From: Udeniomyces pyricola | Lineage: Eukaryota > Basidiomycota > Tremellomycetes > Cystofilobasidiales > Mrakiaceae | Direction: 5' to 3' | Assembly (NCBI GenBank): GCA_039545295.1 | Contig: BCIK01000017.1 | Location: 372,001 to 436,000, forward strand | DNA length: 64,000 bases | Shown: positions 1-12,009 of the stretch, piece after piece | How positions within the stretch are numbered: position 1 is the stretch's first letter | Layout: every line of letters begins with the position of its first letter | The notes under the pieces: generated by a model | What the model was told of the DNA's origin: nothing | Databases searched by the model: none | Seen by the model: only the letters and a program-made list of their open reading frames with translations | Translations under genes and position numbers: made by a program

Positions 1-2301
<2,301 letters not shown>

Positions 2302-2726
2302 CGATGGGAGTTGGTTTGGGGGGATGTGTGCTTGAGTAGGTTAAAGAGGCGTATAGATGGGGAGTTGAGGAAAGGGAAGGAGGGGCTGAGGTCCTCTGAT
2401 GGTGGATATGAGGACAGTCAGAGAGAGGAGCGCACCCTTCCTTCACCCAAGGGAAACAGCCAGATAACCATCTCCAACCGTAAACTCTGATTCCGCCTAT
2501 CGTAAATCGACACTGTCTCCCATCAACCGCCTCATTTCATAACATCCAGCACAAACAAACGTTAACCATCATAGAATTCACATCTGATAACCAAAGTGTA
2601 CAACCTCCAACCTTGCCCTGCCTCCATCGGCTCTCGCCTCGCGCGCAATGGACCGTCCCTCGTCTGTGATGTGACCTATATATGCGCTAATCACACATTG
2701 CCAAGCAGCCGTCCATCAACAGTCAA
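2302..2726. other. Intergenic, promoter side of ARG5,6
   Basis: These 425 bases lie upstream of ARG5,6 and downstream of the 75-residue gene. They are moderately AT-rich between 2460 and 2600. No coding exon, repeat or recognised regulatory word was found. Confidence 0.5.
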
Positions 2727-3336
2727 CTACTCGTTCAAAGACTTCTGAAGGCTCTGGAGCTGTATAAGCCAAAGCCAAACCACATCGAATCGATTTCGTC
2801 AGCTCACTCTCGCAACAACGCCAACTGTTCGGCCCGAGACGAGGGCGCCGAGGACTGAGGGACATGGCACGACTCATCGGCCGGGGGCAACCCTCTCGTG
2901 CAAAGCAATGGCACGCCGTCATCCAAAGCAATTCACTCACCTCCTCCCTGCTCTTGGGCTGCTCGAGACCTTCAGCAATGGCCTGTGAGGGGACATGAGG
3001 TTCTCGGCTTCCACCCGCCGCGCCGGACGATCCACCGAGGGCAGGATCCGTGTTGGGGTCATTGGTGGTCTAAAATGACATGAGATTGAGTCGTCAGTTG
3101 ACAGGTATCGGGTGAAACATTGCTAAGCTGAGATGATGAGAAGTTATACGTACAGCAGGGTGGGGAAGGATCTAGTCGGACAGTCACGGGGGTTCAGAGG
3201 AGGTGGAATGGCACAGTCAGCTGAGTTGTGTGGCAAGCTCGCTTGATCTTCATGGCACAAAGATTGACAGAGAGAGAGAGCAACTCACGTTGAAGGTCTC
3301 CTCCTTGGGCTGGTGTGTGTTGGAAGACTGGGCCAT
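2727..3336 (-). CDS. Small spliced protein of unknown function, 75 residues
   Basis: I do not recognise a function. Four exons fit in frame: 3336-3289, 3171-3154 (18 nt), 3069-2941 and 2759-2727. The product is hydrophilic, starts MAQSSNTHQPKEETFN and ends SREELQSLQKSLNE. It has a Gly/Ser/Ala-rich middle and a short C-terminal helix with leucines, and no signal peptide or membrane segment. All three donors are good (GTGAGT, GTACGT, GTGAGT) and the first exon has a clean ATG. Inside the last intron a 51-nt stretch (2854-2804) also begins after an AG and stays open to a TGA, so a variant with a different C-terminus of 16 residues is possible. The SREEL...LNE ending resembles small conserved fungal proteins I have seen without assigned function. 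A CRE-like site lies 128 bp upstream of the ATG. Confidence 0.6.
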
Positions 3337-3463
3337 AGCTGCTGTGTTAGAGATGGATTGAGAGATTGTGGTGGGGTTGGTTTGCATAGATGTTGGGGGG
3401 AGTGAGGAGAGAAAGAGTGGAACGCTTATCCACGGTGGCGAGGACCGTCGACCGGCGAGAACT

Positions 3464-3471
3464 TGACGTCA
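3464..3471. promoter_or_regulatory. CRE/ATF-type palindrome TGACGTCA
   Basis: A perfect 8-bp TGACGTCA lies 128 bp upstream of the ATG of the 75-residue gene. This is the classic binding site of bZIP factors of the CREB/ATF class. A single short match can be chance, so its role is inferred from position only. Confidence 0.4.
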
Positions 3472-3815
3472 CTCGTACTCACATCTGCCATGTGTGTCGT
3501 ATTTCTTTTTCCTTCAAATACATCTACCAGCCATGTGATACATGGGATGTTCAGATTGTATAGTGTAGAAGCGCTTTCCTCCCTTCCTAGTTTCTCCGCC
3601 ACGCATACGTATATCCACGTATGTACGTCTCGCCTGACTGGGTTGTTGATGTAAGAAACAGTACACAGTCAATACGGCTGCAGTGGGCATCTCGTCCCGA
3701 GTGAAGCCGGAGCCGTGGGGCTGTGTTCGCTGCAGCCCATCGACGTTCGTCTACCTACCCAAACCTGCCTGATCAGCCAAGATCAGCCTGCCTCCTTCCT
3801 GCCAGCTGTCTCCAT

Positions 3816-3838
3816 NCCNCCCCCCGCCCCCCCCCCCT
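3816..3838. other. Poly-C run with ambiguous bases
   Basis: A near-continuous C homopolymer contains two N at 3816 and 3819. The length is probably unreliable. It sits just upstream of segment A. Confidence 0.8.
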
Positions 3839-4710
3839 CCCTTTCCCTTTCCTTCTCACCCTTCCCCTCTTTCAGCCCGATCCTACATACTCCTCGCATC
3901 CCAGCCACGATTCACTACCTTATTCATCCACCCACCCAAACATATACTCCCGCATTGAATCCACAGACTATCCATATACGCTTTCTTCCCCACATACACC
4001 CACACATACACCTCTGTACCATCCACATACCCTACTCATCCCTGGCCTTTGTCCAACTGTATACACTATACAAAGGACGTTTCATGTTTCCTCTTCCCTC
4101 TGCGCCGTCCAAGTAAGACGCCTTGTTGATCTCCCGTTATTACCTCGTTCGCTCACGTGCCACCTTCTCTGGCATAGCTCAGCTGTGCATGGCTCAGATG
4201 CGTTTGTGTGCGCGTGTTGTGCTCGCTTGCGCGCCCGCCACCTGGCGCGCGATGAGTGGCTCAGATGTCTCTATGCGCGCGTCGTGCGTATGCGTCTGGG
4301 GATGCGTCCCTTCCATCACTGACGTGGACGCCGACCTGAACCCCTATGTCGCGCGAGCCAAGTCGAGTCGAGCGACCTGATGACCCAAGATAGATGGTCC
4401 CCACATGGGTTCACATGCTTGCGTGTCGCCAGACGCACTCCAGCCAGCCGGTCGACAGTTTCTCGGCAGTGCAGCCGTGTGGCACTGCAGTCGTCGGCCA
4501 GAAGAGTGGAAAGAGTGGAGAGGAACGCGGGTGCGAGGGAGAAAGCTCATGGGCAGAGTGGGGTTTAGCGGGACGTACGCGGACGTCGTCCCCTCAGGCA
4601 ACAGAGACGACTGAACATGTGGTGTCCCAGTGGCTCCAGCCTGTGGGCATGCATGATCGTTGGACTGGAGCCAGGACTCGAGACATGGGCTATTGGCGGG
4701 GCCGACTTGT

Positions 4711-4806
4711 CTGCCTGCTTGCTTGCCTGCTTACTTGCCTGCTTACTTGCCTGCTTACTTGCCTGCTTACTTGCCTGCTTACTTGCCTGCTTGCCTGCTT
4801 GCTTGC
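4711..4806 (+). repeat. Tetranucleotide-derived array (CTTG/CTTGCCTGCTTA)
   Basis: The array is built from CTTG, CCTG and CTTA tetramers, partly ordered into 12-bp units (TTGCCTGCTTAC). It corresponds to the much longer (GCAA)n array at 25365-26117 in segment B, read on the opposite strand. Confidence 0.95.
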
Positions 4807-5006
4807 AACGTATGCACACGTCAAGGGAGCTCATCGATCGTCATGTCCCGTCTGGATGCATGCTCAGATGGATGCTTTGGCGTATGCTCACACGTATGCT
4901 CACCTGCACGTCACTGTGTATGCTCACATATATCACACACGCGTACTCGCAGGTCGGTCCTTCCAGGTCGATATGTCGGACCAGCCTGTGTCTACGGATT
5001 CGATCG

Positions 5007-5088
5007 CTCACTCCCTCAGCTGCCCGCTGCCTCAGCTATCCACTCCCTCAGCTACCCACTCCCTTCGCTGCCCACTCCCTCAGCTACC
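5007..5088 (+). repeat. Minisatellite of about 17-bp units (CCACTCCCTCAGCTACC)
   Basis: About five imperfect tandem units of CTCACTCCCTCAGCTGC type are present. Segment B has only one such unit at the matching place (near 25070), so the array expanded in A or contracted in B. Confidence 0.85.
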
Positions 5089-5277
5089 GTCCGTTCCTTT
5101 GACCGTTCGCCTCCTCACTGAGTCCGATGCGTTGAGTCACACCCTCAATCTCAACCTCAACCGCGACCGCGAAGCCGAGATCGATGCCAAGGAGCGCGCC
5201 GTCCGGCTGGAGTACAGCGCATGGCTCAGGAGGCGAGAGCTGATGCGACGTGCGATGGCGGGCGTGTCCCGCTCGGC

Positions 5278-5322
<45 letters not shown>

Positions 5323-6330
5323 TGAGCCCGTGGGCGGGGCGTTTGACGACTTCTTGAGTGCTCTCGTCGAGGAGGATGAGGATGAGGATGAGGATGAGGA
5401 TGAGGATGAGGGCTGGTCGTCTCTCCGCTTGACCTACTAGACAGGCTCAGGTCTGTCGTGTGTCCTCTGCCCCTACGCTCTACCCTCTGCCCTCTGCCCT
5501 CTGACCTTTGCTTTCCACCACTAAGTACGATGTCATGAGCTGGTCTCAAGTCTACTCTTGGCTCCCCTTCCCTCTCCTTCCGTTTCCTCTCCTTTCCTCT
5601 TCCCTGGTCGTTGTTGTTGCTGTCGTTGTTGTTGCTATTGCTATCGCTAGTCTTGTTGGTGTCTTTTTCTCTTTTTTTCTTCCTTCTTCCTTCGTTCCTT
5701 CTTTTCTTTGTCCTCTGTTCATTCTTCTGTCATGTTCAGTTTGCTTTACCTTGGTTTTTCTTCTCTTTGTCGTCTCTTTCTCTTCTCTTTATCTCTCTAC
5801 ACTATCTCTCTACTTTGTCTCCCAACCTTTCCATTGTCTCTTTCTCTTCCTTCTCTTTCTCTTCTTCATCTGATACCTCTTCCTCTAACCATACCGATCC
5901 CCTCTCTTTTCTTCCCTCAACACCCTTTTCCTTTCCATCCGCTCTATTCACTCTATCCACTCTATACTTCTATCATCCTCATAGCTAACACCTTCTTACT
6001 TACATAGTTTAGTCCTTGCCTCTAATCCTTTTGTCCTAACAAGATATTCTCGTGCCTTTGGATCTCGCTCATCGGTATTTCTTTATTGATAACCGTTGAT
6101 TTCACAAGTCCTCCTCCCTTTTGTATCTTCTGAAGTTCGATAAGCATGCTCAGTGAGAATCTGAGGACGAAGTCGAAGGGGTTTTACATAGCTTTGCACA
6201 GCTTTGAGCCTTCTATTTGTTGTCCTGGCTACTCGCTCGAGACGTGTGATCCGCGTCGTCCTTCGACAACGTCCACTGTCATCTCGCCTCCTCTTCCCAT
6301 CTACGCGTCCTTCATCAGCCTCTGCACATC

Positions 6331-6833
6331 ATGGTCCGTTCTCCTCCCAAATCATTTGATGCTTCATATGTCTCTGAGTTCCTGCACTAAATCAGTAAAC
6401 TGTCGCTGCTTGACGGTTATTCAGGCCTCCTCCGACAAGCTTCTCGGTACACTCATGCTGCTCGTTGCTGCATTTGTCTTTGTCTACTACACTTCCTGGG
6501 CCCTCTTGACGGTAAGTGAGGGTTCATGTGTAGCTCGCCAGGTACATAGGTCCTGTCCGTGCGCTCAAGATCGTAGCTCATCTCAAACCTCCTGCTTCGT
6601 GTTCTTTCGCGCCCCTTCATACTCTCGACGCGTGTGTCGACGTTTGACTCTTTCAGCCGTTCCTACCCCTCGACCATCCTCTGCAATCTTTCTTCCCCGC
6701 CCGCGAATGGGCTGTTCGCTTACCCGCATTTCTTCTTACTATCGGCATCACTGGCGTCGGAGCGTTCATTGGGCTGGTTACGCACAAGGAAGCCAAGAAG
6801 AGGCGGGCAAAGGAGGGAATCAAGAACGCCTAA
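6331..6833 (+). CDS. DPM2: Dolichol-phosphate mannose synthase regulatory subunit (DPM2 family), 88 residues
   Basis: DPM2 is the small ER-membrane subunit that stabilises dolichol-phosphate-mannose synthase for N-glycan, O-mannose and GPI synthesis. Exons are 6331-6333 (the ATG alone), 6425-6511 and 6657-6833. The product MASSDKLLGTLMLLVAAFVF... has two predicted membrane segments (about residues 7-28 and 52-73) separated by a loop with PFLPLDHPLQSFFPAREWAV. The YYTSWALLTPFL stretch corresponds to YYTAWVILLPFI of the animal protein, and the tail is basic (KEAKKRRAKEGIKNA). The length matches the family. Intron 1 begins GTCCGT directly after the ATG; the same rare donor occurs in HSP60, HSP10 and AHA1 here, which supports it. 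Without splicing the ATG opens a 20-codon dead end. The exact start is the least certain part. Confidence 0.85.
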
Positions 6834-7199
6834 ACGATGCATGGGGAGAAGAGTATTGTCAGGGGAGGATAGAACTTTGCCAAAAGGGTGTCAAAGAAAG
6901 TAACATGTTGATGGACCATGTATTGTATATGACATAGGGACCTTGTACGTCATATGCTTAACTGCTAGCTATGCACTGAAGGCATAAAGCTCTTGGCTAG
7001 CTTGAGGACCTGACCTGTCATACTGCGGAACCGATGGACATTCCTGCTCTCCCTAACCGTTCATCGCCACTTCCCTCATCAACTGACAACTATAGTATCT
7101 CCAACACAACTCCGATAGGACTTTGTGGTCTTGTCTCAGCTCATCACTCATGGAACCGCTTCGCACAGCGCACACCTCATCCACGTCGTATCAAATTGA
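6834..7199. other. Convergent 3' regions of DPM2 and EFM7
   Basis: These 366 bases separate the stop codons of two convergent genes. No further coding or repeat signal was seen. Confidence 0.6.
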
Positions 7200-8643
7200 T
7201 CATCTATTGACCGATGTTTCGCTCGCAGCGACTTCGGAAGGTTGTCCTCCATCCTTCCTCCAACACCTCCACCCATGAACGGTACCCCTCATCTTCTCCT
7301 GTCCCAGATGCTCATCTGCATTGAACATGACTCCCGTCCATTCCTCGACAACCTTCTCACATTCCCACCCTTGCTCGCGGGCGAGCTCGAAAAAGTTGAG
7401 GTCGTTTTCCGCGTGCTTCGGTCGGTGATGCGTGTAGAAGACGAGGAGCTCAGACGTTGGTGACGAGACGGAAAAGCAAGATCGGAGGAGGTGCGGGTGC
7501 TGAGAGTGGTTGAAGACGAGGTCGGAGAGGATCAGGGTGTCAAAGGTCTTATGGGAGGAAGGGAGCGGAGCCAGCATGGGAGCGACGTCCTTGCCCCAGC
7601 AGTGACCCTGAGTAATGAAAAGAAATAAACAAAGGAAGGAAGAAAGCCGTTCTTGTTCAGAAGTCATTCGTGTATTAATTCGAACCCCGAGAGGTAGTGG
7701 ACATAGGCATCTAGCGGCGCAGCGACCATAATGCAAGCCAAAGATTTGGACTTACCAGCACAGTCACATTGGAGCGCAGCGACTCTGGAACGTTGGTATC
7801 GACGTTGAACTGCATGTTATCGACCAAGTTCTGATCGGGATAATCGGTGATGACCGTCTACGCGAGAAATGGCAAGAGAGAAACGGCTATCAGCTGAGAA
7901 ATAGAAGCAGAAACGTAAACTTGCAGATCTCGCTGCTCACCTTGCTAGCGCCCGAGAGAGCAGCGACGATGCCAGGAAGAGCTGAACAAGGTTTGAGAGC
8001 ATCATGTCAGCCAGTTTGTTTGTAGGATTCATAGCGACGACGTTTGACGCAAGGATGCGTGAGAATCTGGTTACCTCCAGCGGCCCCAAGCTCCAGGACA
8101 TTTTTGCCGACGACGAATCGATCCTGGTGCTCAACGAGGTACGTCGCAAACACTCGGGCGGCGTTCCAAAGATGCTGACCTGTTGTCGAACCAATCGAAC
8201 AGCATTGATCAGTCTCACGTTGACCATCTATCGCGACGCTACACGACAGAGAGTGCCCGCGCGTGGAAGAGAGAGAAAGGACGCGTCGGTCGGACGCGAC
8301 AGAAATTTCGAGAGAGAAAGATAATCGTCGATTATGATTGCTATTACTGACCCCAGAGAGGATGGGCGCCGACAAGTCGGATATCAATTTCAGACCAGTC
8401 CGCCTTGGGCAAATTTTCCGGCCGAGTATAAGAAGAGAATGTAGGGGGAGGCGTCGCGGGACGAGGGGGTTCCTGAAGGGTCAAAAGCAAAGCAGCAAAG
8501 GTTGGTTTGTCAGTCTTCCTCGGTGTGGGTTCAAAATAGGACTTCTTTCCAAGAAGAGATGGGAAATGAGCTACAAGACTTACGGGGAACATGTCACCGA
8601 AGTTGAGATCTTCGTCTGCGTCTTCAGAGCGAGGGGAGGACAT
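7200..8643 (-). CDS. EFM7: EFM7/NNT1-type protein methyltransferase, 278 residues
   Basis: This is a seven-beta-strand SAM-dependent methyltransferase of the fungal EFM7 (NNT1) family, which modifies the N-terminal Gly and Lys of translation elongation factor 1A. Exons are 8643-8584, 8472-8352, 8179-8075, 7981-7941, 7857-7756 and 7607-7200, all in phase. The start region MSSPRSEDADEDLNFGDMFP is family-like, followed by EPPRPATPPPTFSSYTRP. The fold continues with VGAHPLWGQHLWNAARVFA, motif I VLELGAAGALPGI (about residues 88-100) and TVITDYPDQNLVDNM. Post-motif strands follow (CWGKDV, TLILSDLVFNHSQH), then LLVFYTHHRP. The gene is convergent with DPM2. The substrate is inferred from family; the methyltransferase call is firm. 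Confidence 0.9.
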
Positions 8644-8934
8644 GTCGATAGTGTAAAAGGGGGGTGGTGTGTAGGGAAAGGTCGAAAACTCGGGCAAACG
8701 CGACCAGCTAAACTCCACAATTGCCCCTGCGGCCCCGCCGCGTACAGTTAACAGTGCTCGATCATGACTCTTTAGCTGCAGGTCGTTGTAAATATCCTTC
8801 GTGTGGTTTCCAGCCATGCACGTACGGCAAGCGACATATATTGGACACACAAGTGCGTAACTGACATAATCAGACATGCATGTTGATATCAAGACAAGCT
8901 GTCGCATCGTACGTGCAATATATCTGAGCATCAA

Positions 8935-11600
8935 CTCAACTCGAAAAAGAACCGATCAAAAGAATGCGGTCACGTACGCTCGAAGCTCGAAGGCCGGGCG
9001 CGCACGTCCGCAGAAATACCGGATACCTTCGACAAGCCTTCGACCTATAATATTTGACCCTGTTCGACGACCCTTCATCGATCGACATCAGCTGTCAAGG
9101 GAAAATGAATTTCGATCCGGACTACCGATGCCTATATACCCCTTAACAGACGCCCATGAATTATCAATCGATGTTTACCGGTGCCGAGATCAGGTTAATG
9201 CGCACCGAAAGTTGAGCCCTGAGCAACGTACGCCTATATATACTGCCAGGCACAGCGGTTGACGTTGAGATCTGAAACGTCGAGGTCAAAACTTCAAAAT
9301 TCTAGATACATCGATGACTCACAGTATCTTTGCATTTACGTCTGTGATCCCAGATCTGAGATCTGAGATCTCGAGATCAGAGCGGAGCCGATCAGTATGT
9401 ATACGTGCCGAGTATCAACGTTCAACGGGTCTGAGGCCAGCGGCCCTGTCGCGTGAAAGCTGAACGATCGCACTGGCTATGTATGTCTCGGAGAGTTTCT
9501 CGGAGACCCGGCAATTTTCATGCCAATCATTAATCAACGTCAAACTCTCCGGGCGAGAAATACGAAACTTGAAGCGATATTGGTTGCGATCTTTGAACTG
9601 GTCGGAGAAGCGCCCCGAGGCGGTTGACAGTTACGGGGAACGAGAGAGATCGACGGAATAAAGCAGGTCAGGGCAACTCACAGGACGACGGATAATTCAT
9701 GACGGGACGCTGCAGTACACAAGATCGGGGCTTACAGAAGCGAGCTTGAACCTCGAATTTCGAATTTCGAAGCTCACGTACGATATAGGAACGTCGAGCC
9801 CCTTATTCGATATGCATGCAGTTAGGCGTTAGACGCAACCGATTACTGCGGGTATCGCCAAGACGAAAGGTATACATGTACCATGCTCACGGAGGCGGCA
9901 ATCAAGCTTCAAGCTTCGAGGTGCTTGATAGATAAAGGAATCAAATGCGTCAAGTCCCGACGCACATACGATCGATATGATGCAAGCGCCAGAAACAGCT
10001 TATTAATGAGTTGGTAAAGTTAGCTGCCGCGTAATCTACGCGATGATAATCAATGATATGATGATCCTGGATAATCATCAATCAACTCGATCAACGTTCA
10101 GTACGTTCAACAGCCAACGTACAACGTATAACACCCGATGATCCAATCCATCTTGTGCGATTTTGGATCTTAGGAGCTTAGGAGCTTAGGCCTGCCGCCC
10201 TAGCCTGGCCGCGGTCGTGAACGCGTGAACACGTGAACGTCTGTTGAATCGGAAGAGGCGAAAATAAATTTGGATATTGGATATTGAATCTGAGCTGGAT
10301 CTGATCGATATATATGTCGATCTGATCGTCTAACAATATACAAGCACTTGGGATCTTGGGAGCTTGGGATCATGTTGCGATGTGCAATCGCTGCGTGCTA
10401 CACGTCAATCTAGATGCGGGCCAGATGTGTGTTTTACGATACACGGTGCCCAACGTTCGAGAATTCGATCGTCGGCATGGATACATCAACATCGTATCAT
10501 TTATCAGCACGTATTCGGGTGATATGTCCATGGATGAGATGAAGCGTGTGAGCGTCGCACGTCGAAGGGAGTCAACGTCGGTCATCGGACGGCCTTCGGT
10601 CGACGGGATCCGGAATTATACGTGAAACCCCTCGCGGGTTGCAGAACGTTGATGTGTGTGCTACTGATACGTATGCTCGTCCCTTGAAGCTTGAACGTAA
10701 ACCAGTACATCATCACAGATCTACATAAACGATTGTTGCCCATGACATGCAGCATTCATCACACACGGGATGCATCTCGTCGGCCTCCCCTGCACGGCGA
10801 TCAGATATCAGATCGATCAGCAGCATTAGTACTCATACCAAGCGCCGACTCGGCCCGGCCGGCCCATGCCGCATGCACTGATCTGGGCCGCAAAACATGC
10901 TTGCAGTCCAGGCGGTCCAGGCATAGCCGGTGTTGTATACACGTCAATGCATGACGATGATCAGATCTTCTTTCGGTTCTCTTTGTTTTCGTCGTCATTC
11001 GATGTCTGTTTGTGGGAGCGGCATCCTGATGCCAGGGGCAGCCGGGCGCAGCGTCAAGCCAAAGACGTAATCAGGTGTACTTTATGGTATTTCGCCTTTC
11101 TCCACCGCGGCCGCCCATCGACCGATATCGACCATCGGCTTTCTACCAACTCGATCTATTCCCCGATAAATTGTCCTTAAACCCCTGTGACCTGTTGACT
11201 CGTTCCCAGCTGCAGACATACCTGTTCCTGTACTCTTGCCGTGCCCCACACAAAATCGATGCCCAGAACGTGAGCGCGTGAGCACTTACCAATACCTTCC
11301 AACCCTACAAGCTATACCCTTGGACTCGGTACGGCCTGTTTTATTATTATCATTTTTTACTTTTTTTAAAAAAGAGAACGAAACTTGCGACTTGCTGAGG
11401 TGTTCAATATTCGACATCCCTGAGTCGATCCCTATCAACATCCTGCATGAGTCTCACGGTTTTGCTGAACAAATCGTTGATTTTCCTTAACTGCGGCTCA
11501 TCGGCATTCACATCGGCACCCATGGTTTTTAATTTTTCTTCACAATCATCTCTCAGTGCCACTTAGTCTAGTAGGTAATTAGCTTTCAGGCCCTCATGAT
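8935..11600. other. Gene-free tract of unusual composition between EFM7 and the WOPR gene
   Basis: This tract contains no exon I could support on either strand. It differs by eye from the rest of the window: it lacks the long pyrimidine/purine stretches seen elsewhere and is full of short self-complementary words (ACGT, GATC, TCGA, ATCGAT). CAACGT/AACGTT words recur roughly every 100-200 bases (for example near 9415, 9534, 10090-10125, 10446, 10578, 10645). Local tandem or palindromic clusters occur at 9350-9380 (AGATCTGAGATCTGAGATCT), 9752-9772 (TCGAATTTCGAATTTCGAA) and 10168-10190 (repeated TTAGGAGC). It could be the long 5' control region of the WOPR gene, a decayed mobile element or a centromere-like core; the sequence alone does not decide. 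Confidence 0.55.
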
Positions 11601-12009
11601 CACAGGCCGCATGATTGATCGAGCTGATCATCCCCGGTCCAACTTGCCCGCAGCTGAGATCCTAGACGCGTCCCTGGGGCGTCGAACCCGAATTTGGTTT
11701 CCCCACGTACCACGCCATTGCGTTTTGCTCGAGCCAGAAGCACCGACTTGCCGGATATTCATTCCCCCCCCCTCCCCCTCCCTCTCCCTCTCACTTCCTC
11801 TGAATCGTTTTCCCGACACCTCCCTTCCTCTTACCTCCTCTCGGCTCAGCTCCTACCTTTAACTGTCCTTCTTCCCTACGATCCATCCAACCCCGCGCCT
11901 GCATCTCATCTTGCGCGCCGAGCAATCCAGTCCGCCCAGCTCCCGTAGCTTCTGCAAATCACACTCCCCTCCGCCTCGCATCCGCGTTCAGAACTCTCCG
12001 AGTTCAGTC

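Larger units (their letters stand above)
4394..5440 (+). pseudogene. Truncated, possibly chimeric copy of the acidic low-complexity gene
   Basis: From about 5150 to the stop at 5438-5440 the frame encodes the same C-terminus as the intact partner at 22701-23852: DREAEIDAKERAVRLEY, then SAWLRRRELMRRAM, an Asp run, EPVGGAFDDFLSALVEE, a Glu/Asp run and GWSSLRLTY at the end. The partner's start codon, exon 1 and N-terminal two-thirds are absent. The frame happens to stay open upstream to an ATG at 4394 through the tetranucleotide array (translated as a Cys-Leu-Leu repeat) and a 17-bp minisatellite, so a chimeric 348-residue product is formally possible. I judge a pseudogene more likely, because the upstream part corresponds to non-coding flank in the partner. 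The Asp run is longer here than in the partner. Confidence 0.6.
4014..6075 (+). repeat. Segment A: shortened copy of the paralogous locus at 22.1-26.9 kb
   Basis: This segment matches the reverse complement of 22084-26880 in two collinear blocks. Block 1 (about 4014-5134) matches 26880 down to about 25017. Block 2 (about 5135-6075) matches 22985 down to 22084. Similarity is loose at the left edge, very high around 4601-4720 (only a few differences in about 100 bases) and high over the coding block near 5165-5440. About 2.0 kb present in the partner is missing here: the promoter, exon 1 and most of exon 2 of the partner gene. The junction lies near GATGCGTTGAG/TCACACCCTCAA. No terminal inverted repeats or target-site duplications were found. 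Confidence 0.85.

Noticed and set aside
5508..6007. Leu/Phe/Ser-rich open frames after segment A's stop codon that look like membrane proteins
   Set aside because: They are translations of a pyrimidine-rich 3' flank, overlap in all three frames and have no family motif.
8935..11600. tRNA or other small RNA genes in the gene-free tract
   Set aside because: I looked for paired A/B-box words (GGTTCGANNCC type) and cloverleaf ends and found none; a covariance-model scan would be needed to be sure.
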